DNA of 13,538 nt from Spongiibacteraceae bacterium UBA5047 (GTDB taxonomy: Bacteria; Pseudomonadota; Gammaproteobacteria; Pseudomonadales; Spongiibacteraceae): the NCBI GenBank assembly GCA_002415025.1, contig DIBR01000033.1, positions 1 to 13,538 of the forward strand. Reading direction: 5' to 3'. Shown one piece after another: positions 1-6,930 of the stretch. The translations under genes and the position numbers were made by a program. Below the pieces are notes generated by a model. The model saw only the letters and a list, made by a program, of their open reading frames with translations. It did no database searches and was not told the origin of the DNA. Position 1 is the stretch's first letter; each line of letters opens with the position of its first letter.

Positions 1-42
1 TTCGTGGTGAGCTTGTCGAACCATACAGGCTCAGGGCGAATG
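1..42. repeat. Truncated intergenic palindromic repeat at the left edge
   Basis: The window opens with a segment containing GTGAGCTTGTCGAAC followed by GGCTCAGGGCGAATGG. These words are typical of a small repeat family scattered between genes in many environmental proteobacteria, built from 'GAGCTTGTCGAA' and 'GGCTCAGGGCGAA'. The left part is probably cut by the window boundary, so its full fold cannot be drawn. Assignment to the family is from memory of its wording. It does not encode a protein. Confidence 0.5.
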
Positions 43-223
43 GGGATGCGACCTTCCCCGCCGGTGGTGGTGAGTTAGCCACCCCCGTCCCCGAGCGGTT
101 CTTCTCATTTGGTATTTCGATAACAAAGAACCAACTTTCTCAGCGTGGGCGTTCGCATCAAATCAGCTAATTTGGTACTAAATCACAAAACTGGGTTATT
201 ACCTCGTCACTTCCGCACCGTTT

Positions 224-239
224 TAGTCCAAACGGACTA
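224..239. promoter_or_regulatory. Candidate operator: perfect 16-base inverted repeat
   Basis: TAGTCC-AAAC-GGACTA is a perfect 6+4+6 dyad about 280 bases upstream of the first receptor start. It has the size expected for a dimeric helix-turn-helix regulator, such as a NarL/FixJ-type response regulator. There is no U-tract, so it is not an intrinsic terminator. Which protein binds it, and whether it controls the receptor at all, is not visible from the sequence. Confidence 0.4.
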
Positions 240-501
240 TAAGTGTAGGTAGGGGCTCTATTGAATGCCCTGAGTATTAGGCATACCTTGGCTTTCACAA
301 CAATAAGCAGCTGACGTATCAATAGTTTTCCGTAGCAGATACGTATAAGCACTGATAGGCGATGGGGGCGGCTCAATTGACCATACCCACCACTCGTGAC
401 ACTTCCGTTACGTATCCATTGGCTGGATCCGACGGCAACGCTCTTTTCTCCGGGGGGAGACTAAAGCTAGCCACATAGTAATAAAGAAGCTCATTGGCTC
501 T

Positions 502-508
502 AGGAGAG
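502..508 (+). promoter_or_regulatory. Ribosome-binding site of the first receptor
   Basis: AGGAGAG lies 8 bases before the ATG at 517. A second in-frame ATG follows directly at 520. The spacing favours the first ATG. Confidence 0.7.
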
Positions 509-516
509 TAAATAGC

Positions 517-2970
517 ATGATGAAGAAAGCCGATAATCTGGGTATTCGTTTGTTTAGCGCGGCGCTTGCTGCCGGCGCTACTCTGGCGGCAGGCCCGGTC
601 AGCGCGCAGAAGGCAGATAATCGCTCTGCCGAAATTGAAGAAGTGATTGTTACTGCCCAGAAAGTTGAAGAATCGTTGCAGGATACGCCTGTTTCGGTCT
701 CGGCGTTCGGCGCTGAGGAGCTGATGCAGATTGGTGTCTCCGAGGCCAAAGATGTTGCTAATTTCACGCCGGGCTTGACGATGCGCAAGCAGTCATCAAG
801 CCAGGACAATTACGCGGTCGGTATTCGAAGTGTGTCGTCGGGAGAGACTGCGCTGGCAATAGATCCGACAGTGGGTATCTATCAGGACGGCGTTTATATC
901 GCCCGTAGCACTGGCGCTGCCTTTGATATCGTCGATTTGCAGCGTATCGAAGTGTTGCGCGGCCCGCAGGGAACCCTGTTTGGTCGCAACACCATCGGTG
1001 GTGCTATCAATATTGTTACGGCCAAACCCAAAGGCGAGTTCGCTTTCAAGCAGGCGCTGACTTATGCCGCGCGCGACAAGCGCGTATACCACACCACTGT
1101 AGATACTCCCGCGATGGGTAACGTAGCCGCCAAGTTTTCCGTGCGCACCAGCAAGCACGACGGGCAGCATGAAAGTGTGTATACCGGTGAAACGCTGGGT
1201 AATGGTGAAGCGCAGGCATTTCGCGTCGCATTAAACTGGGTGCCGCGTGAGGATATGACGGTTGACTACGTTTATGACAAGTCTGACCGTGAAAGCAATA
1301 CCGCAACGACCCAGTTGAGCCACGTGCGCGCAACCTATGCTAATCCGTCCAGCCCGACATTTGGCGGTGCCTATTACCTCGCTGCTGCGGCGGGTGCAGA
1401 CCCTGAGCGACGCGGCAAATTGTTTATGACCAATGACAGTGTTGACGAAACAGCGTCAGACATTGATGGGCACGCTGTGACCTTTTCATGGGACTGGCTG
1501 GAAAACTCGACCGTAAAGTCGATCACAAGCTATCGGGAGTGGGATAGCCTGTCGCGTGCGACCGAGTTTGGCTCATTTCCGGTTACCTTCGGCACCATGT
1601 TTGATCTGAGTGGCCGTTTTGGTCCGGCTTTTACACCCATTCCGGGTGGTACGCTTATTCCGATATTTTCGGCGAAACGCGTCAGCGCGCAGCAGCAGTG
1701 GTCGCAGGAGTTCCAGGTAACGGGAACGCTGATGGATGAAAAGCTTCGCTACAACGTCGGCTTGTACTACTTTGAAGAGCAGGCGGATGAAACCAATCCT
1801 CAGGCCTTCGTATTGCCAACCTGTGTTGCTGCGGGCACAACTATTTGTAACCCGGCAAGCCCGGCATTCACCCCGGGCCTTATCGGCTCCTCGGTTTTAT
1901 TGTCTAGCCCATTTTTTGCCTACGGAACAGACAATTCTTCGGCGGCGCTCTATGGTCAATTTACCTACAACGTGATTCCGGATCTGGATGTAACACTGGG
2001 CTATCGCTATACACGAGACGAGAAGGAAACCACGCTGACCAATACACTTGACGGTGCCACTACGCCGTCAACCGTCACTGATGACGATTCCTGGTCGAAT
2101 TTCAATCCCAGCCTGATTGTGGACTACCGCTTCAACGAGGAGATCAGTTCATACTTCAAGGTATCGACGGGGTATCGTTCCGGTGGCTACAACGTTCGAG
2201 CGTCTACCGTCTCAGATTTCCGCACACCATTTGACGAAGAGAACATTGTGTCTTACGAAGTTGGTGTGAAGTCGGATTTGTTTGATCGGAAGCTACGCTT
2301 AAACGCGTCGGTGTATCACACTGAGTATGAAGATCGTCAGGTGGCCCAGTTCACTGCTGGTGGTAGTGGAGCGTCGACGAGTATTGTTAATGCTGGAGAG
2401 AATACTGTTGATGGCTTCGAACTCGAAGCGTTGTACATGCCATTTATTGGAGCCCGTATTATCGCGACCTACGCTTACATTGACGTGGACAATGAGGAGT
2501 TTATTACTACTAAAGTAGATCCGGTGACGGGTTTTGCAATTGACACAAATGGTGATGGTCTGAGAAATTCTGACGACAACGTTGACATTGCCGGCAACGG
2601 CGCGCTCGACAACGTGTATGCTCCTCAGCACGCGGCATCATTGGCCCTGGAATACACCTTTGCGCCGAAAGACTGGGGGCAGCTCACGCTGCGCGTAGAC
2701 ACAACCTTCACCGATGAAATCAGCTTTCACCCGCAGTTCAACCTGTTTGATGAGTCGGACGACCACCAGCTGGTAAATGCGCGAGCAACGCTGACAGATA
2801 TCCCGGTGTTTAAAGAAGGTAACGTCACTATCGCGGCCTGGGGTAAAAACCTCGAGAACAAAGAATACCGCGATTTTGGTATCGACTTTGGCCAGCTCGG
2901 CTTTGCCGTAAACAACTATGGCGAGCTGCGCAGCTGGGGTCTGGATTTCATCTACGAGTACAACCGCTAA
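517..2970 (+). CDS. TonB-dependent outer-membrane receptor (tandem paralogue 1)
   Basis: An 817-residue receptor that would import a scarce ligand across the outer membrane using energy from TonB-ExbBD. Residues 1-30 form a signal peptide ending VSA before Gln31. A TonB box (IEEVIVT) lies at about 40-46, followed by the plug domain with RGPQGTLFGRNTIGG at about 148-162, then a 22-strand-type barrel. It is clearly paralogous to the next gene: the plug and many barrel strands match by eye. Features absent from that paralogue are a cysteine pair (Cys436, Cys444) in a presumed outer loop and an EF-hand-like loop DTNGDGLRNSDD at 676-687. The chain ends YEYNR, so the usual terminal aromatic is followed by two extra residues. 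A terminator follows. The ligand cannot be told; siderophore, haem, glycan, peptide or terpenoid are all possible. Family assignment is very secure. Confidence 0.96.
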   Translation: MMKKADNLGIRLFSAALAAGATLAAGPVSAQKADNRSAEIEEVIVTAQKVEESLQDTPVSVSAFGAEELMQIGVSEAKDVANFTPGLTMRKQSSSQDNYAVGIRSVSSGETALAIDPTVGIYQDGVYIARSTGAAFDIVDLQRIEVLRGPQGTLFGRNTIGGAINIVTAKPKGEFAFKQALTYAARDKRVYHTTVDTPAMGNVAAKFSVRTSKHDGQHESVYTGETLGNGEAQAFRVALNWVPREDMTVDYVYDKSDRESNTATTQLSHVRATYANPSSPTFGGAYYLAAAAGADPERRGKLFMTNDSVDETASDIDGHAVTFSWDWLENSTVKSITSYREWDSLSRATEFGSFPVTFGTMFDLSGRFGPAFTPIPGGTLIPIFSAKRVSAQQQWSQEFQVTGTLMDEKLRYNVGLYYFEEQADETNPQAFVLPTCVAAGTTICNPASPAFTPGLIGSSVLLSSPFFAYGTDNSSAALYGQFTYNVIPDLDVTLGYRYTRDEKETTLTNTLDGATTPSTVTDDDSWSNFNPSLIVDYRFNEEISSYFKVSTGYRSGGYNVRASTVSDFRTPFDEENIVSYEVGVKSDLFDRKLRLNASVYHTEYEDRQVAQFTAGGSGASTSIVNAGENTVDGFELEALYMPFIGARIIATYAYIDVDNEEFITTKVDPVTGFAIDTNGDGLRNSDDNVDIAGNGALDNVYAPQHAASLALEYTFAPKDWGQLTLRVDTTFTDEISFHPQFNLFDESDDHQLVNARATLTDIPVFKEGNVTIAAWGKNLENKEYRDFGIDFGQLGFAVNNYGELRSWGLDFIYEYNR
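2542..2577 (+). other. EF-hand/dockerin-like calcium loop inside receptor 1
   Basis: Residues 676-687 read DTNGDGLRNSDD. This has acidic or amide side chains at loop positions 1, 3, 5, 9 and 12 and glycine at 6, the pattern of an EF-hand or dockerin calcium loop. It sits in a barrel region where the paralogous receptor has a shorter, unrelated sequence. Calcium binding is inferred from the pattern only. Confidence 0.5.
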
Positions 2971-3001
2971 ACCCCTACGGGTCTCGATTCTCCACGTTAA
3001 G

Positions 3002-3024
3002 CCAGCCTTCGGGCTGGTTTTTTT
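3002..3024 (+). terminator. Intrinsic terminator after receptor 1
   Basis: A stem CCAGCC/GGCTGG with a stable TTCG tetraloop is followed by seven T residues. It begins about 30 bases after the stop codon of receptor 1. It should separate transcription of the two tandem receptors. Confidence 0.9.
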
Positions 3025-3045
3025 ATGGGCGGATCACAAGCACCT

Positions 3046-3109
3046 GTAGGCATGATTAAGCGCAGCGTATCAGGCACGCCCGATACGCCAATGGCTTAAT
3101 CGGGCCTAC
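3046..3109. repeat. 64-base imperfect palindrome (REP/MITE-like)
   Basis: The outer arms are GTAGGC/GCCTAC (3046-3051 with 3104-3109) and GATTAAGC/GCTTAATC (3054-3061 with 3094-3101). The inner arms are GCGTATC/GATACGC (3065-3071 with 3082-3088) and GGC/GCC. The whole can fold as a long hairpin or cruciform. Similar 'GTAGG...ATTAAGC' palindromes occur as interspersed extragenic repeats in proteobacteria. It differs in sequence from the repeats at 5592-5638 and 10739-10809. Confidence 0.65.
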
Positions 3110-3136
3110 GCGAACCCGCAAAATTTCGCCAAACGA

Positions 3137-3165
3137 TTTACAGGCGGGGCACAGGGGAATACAGT
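3137..3165 (+). promoter_or_regulatory. Candidate sigma70 promoter of receptor 2
   Basis: TTTACA (3137-3142) and TACAGT (3160-3165) are separated by 17 bases. They would start transcription near 3172, about 36 bases before the ATG of receptor 2. The -35 matches consensus at 5 of 6 positions and the -10 at 4 of 6. The upstream terminator makes a separate promoter here likely. Confidence 0.45.
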
Positions 3166-3179
3166 AAGGGTTACGCCAA

Positions 3180-3198
3180 AATAACCATAATCATTCAA
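3180..3198. promoter_or_regulatory. Fur-box-like sequence before receptor 2
   Basis: The 19 bases AATAACCATAATCATTCAA match the classical Fur consensus GATAATGATAATCATTATC at 13 of 19 positions, counted by hand, including an unbroken ATAATCATT. The site lies between the predicted transcription start and the ribosome-binding site, where a repressor could block transcription. No similar match was seen before the other two receptors. Confidence 0.4.
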
Positions 3199-3202
3199 GG
3201 TG
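3197..3202 (+). promoter_or_regulatory. Ribosome-binding site of receptor 2
   Basis: AAGGTG lies 5 bases before the ATG at 3208. It supports that start, which also gives a complete signal peptide. Confidence 0.65.
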
Positions 3203-3207
3203 TACCG

Positions 3208-5586
3208 ATGAAAAGATTTACGCTCGCTCCTCTCGTGCTGGCTGTTGCATCCGCTTCGCCGGTATTGGCGCAGGTCGCTGATAAACGCTCCGCTTCAATA
3301 GAAGAGGTTATTGTTACCGCTCGCAAGGTGGAAGAATCCCTGCAGGATACGCCGGTTTCTGTTGTGGCCTTTTCCAGTGGTGACCTTGAACAGCTGGGCG
3401 CCAGTGAGGCCAGAGACGTCGCCAATTTTACCCCGAACCTGCGCATGCAAAAGCAAAGCGGTAGTCAGGATAACTACGCTATGGCGATTCGCGGAGTATC
3501 TTCGGGTGAAACTGCACTCACCATTGACCCCACAGTGGGGGTGTATATGGACGGTGTCTATCTTGCCAGAACTACAGGGCTGGCCTTTGATATCGTTGAT
3601 CTGAAGCGTATAGAGGTGCTGCGCGGCCCGCAGGGCACGCTGTTTGGGCGTAACACCATTGGCGGTGCGCTGAATATTATCACTGAAAAACCCACTGGCG
3701 AGTTTGCCTACAAACTCGGGCTGGGTGTCGGTACGCGCGGCTACGACAGGGTTACGACAACCATTGACTCACCGGAGCTGGGCCCGCTGGCGTTCAAATT
3801 CTCGTATATGAAGAACACCAAGGAACGCGACCTGACAAGCCTGTATAGCGGTGACAAACTTGGTGACAGTGCTGGTGAGGCTTTTCGTCTGGCAGCGCGC
3901 TGGCGTGCCTCTGACACGGTGGCGGTTGACTATATTTATGATAAATCAGACCGCGAGAATAACGCCAATACCCAGCAGCTCAGCCATGTGCGCCCTATCT
4001 ATGCCGACCCGAATGGGCAATTTTACGGTGGGCGCTACTACGAGCAAGCGGCGGCTTCAGCGAGTCAGGATCGCCTGAGCGTCCTGCCGCTGATTAATAC
4101 CGATCCGTCTGAGTCCAACTCCGATATCGACGGCCATACCGTGACTATCGAGTGGGACGTGCGCGATGATCTGCTGGTCAAATCGATTTCCAATGTGCGT
4201 GAATGGAACAGCAGCGCGCGCGGAACCGAGTTTGGTGCATTTCCTGTAGAAAGCCTGGGTGACGTGGTCGATTTGCGTACCGGTACGCCCTCGCTGGTGC
4301 CGGTAGGCACACTTGTTCCCCTGTTTTCGGCTTTGCGGGATAACTTTCACCGCCAGATTACCCAGGAATTTCAGTTCACCGGCAAGCTGCTAGACGAGCG
4401 TTTGAGCTACACCGCTGGTCTTTATCTGTTTCAGGAAGAAGCGACGGAAGACAACCCCCAGCAATTTGTTTTACCTACACGGTTTATCGCCAGCGCCGCA
4501 ACCGGAACCCCGGCGTTGCCGGTGCCACTGCCCGTTGCCGCCAATGCAACCTGGTTAAGTGCGCCTTTTGCCTATGAGCTGGAGAATGAATCGCAGGCTG
4601 TTTACGGGCAGTTTACCTACAACGTTGTCAGTGACTTCGATGTAACCCTTGGCCTGCGTTACACCCGGGATCAGAAAGAGGCGACCTTGCAGAATAATCT
4701 GGATGGCGCCAGCAGTGCCGTGCGCGTTACCAGCGACGATGAGTGGAGCAACTTCAGTCCCAGCTTCAGCTTGGACTATCGTTGGTCTGAACAACTAAGC
4801 ACGTACTTTAAAGTGTCAAATGGTTATCGCAGCGGTGGCTACAATGTTCGTGCGCAAACCAGCAGTGCATTTACGCAGACCTTTGACCCCGAAGAGATCA
4901 CTTCCTATGAGCTGGGTGTGAAGTCAGACCTGCTGGATCGGCGTTTGCGCCTGAATATGTCTGTGTTTCGCATGGATTATACCGACCGTCAGATAGCGCA
5001 GTTTGAGGCGGGCAGCGGTGGTGCATCGAGCGTGATAGTGAATGCGGGTGAATCAATAACGCAGGGTCTGGAAATCGAATCGGTTTTTATTCCCAGTCCC
5101 GGTCTGCGGTTGATAGCAAACTACGGGTATCTCGATGTGGAGTATGTCGAGTTTGTTTCCGGTCCGGTTAATCCTGAAACGGGTTTTTCAGCCGGCGCCA
5201 ACCGCGATGTGTCCGACGAAGTCACCGAAAATCTTTATGCACCGAAGCATTCGGCCGCGCTGGCAGTTGAATATCAATTGGCTCCCTGGGATTTCGGGCA
5301 GCTTACGCTGCGCGTAGAGGCGACCTACGTTGATTCCATCAGCTTCCACCCGCAACTCTTTCTGTTTGACCAGACAGAGGCTTACACCCTGATTAACGCA
5401 CGTGCCACCCTGGCTGATATTCCTATGGGTGACGGCCGGTTCAAGGTGGCAGCCTGGGGTAAAAACCTGACCGATAAAGAGTACCGGGAATTTGGTATTG
5501 ATTTTGGTCTGCTGGGGTTTGCAGTGAACAATTACGGTGAGCTGCGTACTGCGGGCATAGAAGTGGTGTACGAATTTAACCGCTAG
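3208..5586 (+). CDS. TonB-dependent outer-membrane receptor (tandem paralogue 2)
   Basis: A 792-residue TonB-dependent receptor. A short signal peptide (1-21, PVLA before Gln22) is followed by a TonB box IEEVIVT at 31-37, a plug containing RGPQGTLFGRNTIGG, and a long beta-barrel. It shares long runs with the preceding receptor, for example VEESLQDTPVSV, VSSGETAL, IDPTVG and FAVNNYGELR near the end, so the pair arose by tandem duplication. It lacks that protein's loop cysteines and calcium-like loop, and the corresponding outer loops differ, which suggests a changed ligand. It ends YEFNR, again with two residues after the final aromatic. It likely has its own promoter, possibly iron-controlled through a Fur-like site. 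The ligand is unknown. Confidence 0.96.
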   Translation: MKRFTLAPLVLAVASASPVLAQVADKRSASIEEVIVTARKVEESLQDTPVSVVAFSSGDLEQLGASEARDVANFTPNLRMQKQSGSQDNYAMAIRGVSSGETALTIDPTVGVYMDGVYLARTTGLAFDIVDLKRIEVLRGPQGTLFGRNTIGGALNIITEKPTGEFAYKLGLGVGTRGYDRVTTTIDSPELGPLAFKFSYMKNTKERDLTSLYSGDKLGDSAGEAFRLAARWRASDTVAVDYIYDKSDRENNANTQQLSHVRPIYADPNGQFYGGRYYEQAAASASQDRLSVLPLINTDPSESNSDIDGHTVTIEWDVRDDLLVKSISNVREWNSSARGTEFGAFPVESLGDVVDLRTGTPSLVPVGTLVPLFSALRDNFHRQITQEFQFTGKLLDERLSYTAGLYLFQEEATEDNPQQFVLPTRFIASAATGTPALPVPLPVAANATWLSAPFAYELENESQAVYGQFTYNVVSDFDVTLGLRYTRDQKEATLQNNLDGASSAVRVTSDDEWSNFSPSFSLDYRWSEQLSTYFKVSNGYRSGGYNVRAQTSSAFTQTFDPEEITSYELGVKSDLLDRRLRLNMSVFRMDYTDRQIAQFEAGSGGASSVIVNAGESITQGLEIESVFIPSPGLRLIANYGYLDVEYVEFVSGPVNPETGFSAGANRDVSDEVTENLYAPKHSAALAVEYQLAPWDFGQLTLRVEATYVDSISFHPQLFLFDQTEAYTLINARATLADIPMGDGRFKVAAWGKNLTDKEYREFGIDFGLLGFAVNNYGELRTAGIEVVYEFNR

Positions 5587-5591
5587 CAGGG

Positions 5592-5638
5592 TTCGCCTGC
5601 TCCTACACAGATGCGTAGGAGCCTGCCCTGCAGGCGAA
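5592..5638. repeat. REP-like inverted pair between convergent genes
   Basis: Two inverted copies of a REP-type unit lie between the convergent stop codons of receptor 2 and the DUF1704 gene. GCTCCTAC (5599-5606) pairs with GTAGGAGC (5615-5622), and TTCGCCTG (5592-5599) pairs with CAGGCGAA (5631-5638), sharing base 5599. The right unit (5615-5639) is identical over 25 bases to 10785-10809. The TGTAGGAGC...GCGAA pattern is the style of Pseudomonas-type REP sequences. It may act as an mRNA 3'-end barrier for both genes; there is no U-tract. Confidence 0.75.
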
Positions 5639-5643
5639 TTCTT

Positions 5644-6930
5644 CTACTCTTTTAAAGCGACAAACAGCTCATCAAAATGTTGTTGTATGGCATCCAGATC
5701 AATCAGCGATAGCCCGCTTGCAAAACCAAACCACACGTACAAACCATTCAGATCGCGAAACATGGGCGGCAGGAATTGCGGTGCCGCAATTACGCCTTCC
5801 TGGTGGTACTGATACAACACGGGAATGTCATCCAGAGTCACTTTGCCACTGAATAAAAACGGAAGAATCTGGGGTACATCCGAGAGAATTGCCGTTTTAA
5901 TAAAATTGACCGTTTCAACAAAACCGCGAATATAAGACAGATCTTTGGTGAAGCAGGCCCCGCCACCCACCATGCCACCACGGAAAGTACGCTGGGCAAT
6001 GGTATAGGCATCGCTTTCGCCAAGACCCTTATCAAGAAAATGCCGGTACACATCCATAAAGTCCGCGCCGCGCTCCGCCATATCAATCGCGACTACCCGG
6101 TCGGAAATTCTGCGCGCCCGGTTGGGAAATGAGCTGAACGTCAGGGTTTCAATCAACACCGCGAGGCCTTCCTGAATGGCGGTGATGCGCGGTGAGCCAA
6201 CGCTCAACCAGGTAGCCCAGGGCTGATTGCGACCGTTCAGTGTAGTACCCAGATGCACCCAGCCTTCGTGTACTTCCAGTACTTGCAAGTCGAGGCTGGA
6301 AAACATTGCCTGACTGTTTATTTTCAAAGTATCGCCACCGGCCGAGGCGTCCGACACAATACCGTCAGACAAGGCGACCTTGATGCTGCCGGCGGGGAAA
6401 TAGGGCTGCAACTTTTCGCGCAGTTGGCTTACCGCCTCCGGGGCGGCAATTGTTTTCGGGTAGGCGATATTGAGTTTATGCGCCGCCGGTAGTGAAAAAA
6501 TGCGACATAGGCGTTCGCCCAGTTCTATCAGGGTTTTTTTGTCGCCACGTAAATGGTCGCTGCCCGAGCCGTAGAGTGCTTGCGAAGCCTGCATGAAGCC
6601 GGGGGTTCCGCGCTGCTGCAGCATATCGACAACCAGCTGGTATTGCTCCGCAGTTTGTTGAAGGATTAAACCCAGAGGGTCGCTTGCGCCGAGCTTGTGG
6701 CGAATTCGCTGTTGCAGGTCACGAAGTGCAGCCTGTGTGTTAACGGCATTGAAGCTGAGCGGCAGTTGCTGATAGTAGTCGTCGCTGATTGCCGGCAGTT
6801 GCTTGCCGCCCTTGGCGAGAAAATCGAGCTTGACCTGATAGGGCCACTTGATCGAGTCCAGAACCAATATCGGTTTTTGAAGTGTTAGAAGTTCATCGGA
6901 AAGTTCTTTTAGCTGTTCGCGATAACTCAC
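5644..6930 (-). CDS. DUF1704 / QEGLA-motif putative zinc metallopeptidase
   Basis: A 428-residue protein of the DUF1704 family, also labelled 'flavohemoglobin expression-modulating QEGLA motif protein' in bacterial annotations. It carries the family hallmarks: HEGWVH at 221-226 (an HExxxH zinc-binding motif), QEGLA at 253-257 whose Glu254 could be a further ligand, and a conserved FRGG...GGACFTKDLSY stretch at about 316-333. The human family member MATCAP is a zinc tyrosine carboxypeptidase acting on tubulin tails, so peptidase activity on a C-terminal residue is plausible here but inferred. No signal peptide is seen, so it is probably cytoplasmic. The start is GTG at 6930, with AGGAG 5 bases upstream. 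It overlaps the stop codon of the preceding operon gene by 4 bases. It is the last gene of a three-gene minus-strand operon. Confidence 0.9.
   Translation of the reverse strand: MSYREQLKELSDELLTLQKPILVLDSIKWPYQVKLDFLAKGGKQLPAISDDYYQQLPLSFNAVNTQAALRDLQQRIRHKLGASDPLGLILQQTAEQYQLVVDMLQQRGTPGFMQASQALYGSGSDHLRGDKKTLIELGERLCRIFSLPAAHKLNIAYPKTIAAPEAVSQLREKLQPYFPAGSIKVALSDGIVSDASAGGDTLKINSQAMFSSLDLQVLEVHEGWVHLGTTLNGRNQPWATWLSVGSPRITAIQEGLAVLIETLTFSSFPNRARRISDRVVAIDMAERGADFMDVYRHFLDKGLGESDAYTIAQRTFRGGMVGGGACFTKDLSYIRGFVETVNFIKTAILSDVPQILPFLFSGKVTLDDIPVLYQYHQEGVIAAPQFLPPMFRDLNGLYVWFGFASGLSLIDLDAIQQHFDELFVALKE

Larger units (their letters stand above)
43..516. other. Long non-coding leader upstream of the first receptor
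   Basis: No convincing gene is present on either strand; the open frames here are short, lack ribosome-binding sites and show no recognisable protein. The region holds a near-palindrome centred on GGTAC (170-183), a perfect 16-base inverted repeat (224-239), three copies of the heptamer ACGTATC in mixed orientation (314-320, 338-344 inverted, 410-416), and a Shine-Dalgarno sequence at its end. A 7-bp stem GGTTCTT/AAGAACC (97-103 with 126-132) has a long loop and no U-tract. No clear -35/-10 pair was found, so the transcription start of the first receptor is unknown. The length and repeats suggest regulated transcription, which is inference. Confidence 0.55.

Noticed and set aside
97..132. GGTTCTT/AAGAACC stem considered as a terminator or recombination site
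   Set aside because: The loop is 22 bases, no U-tract follows, and no integrase-type conserved core was seen.
167..376. Short minus-strand open frame in the leader of receptor 1
   Set aside because: No ribosome-binding site, no recognisable protein, and it covers the inverted repeat that looks regulatory.
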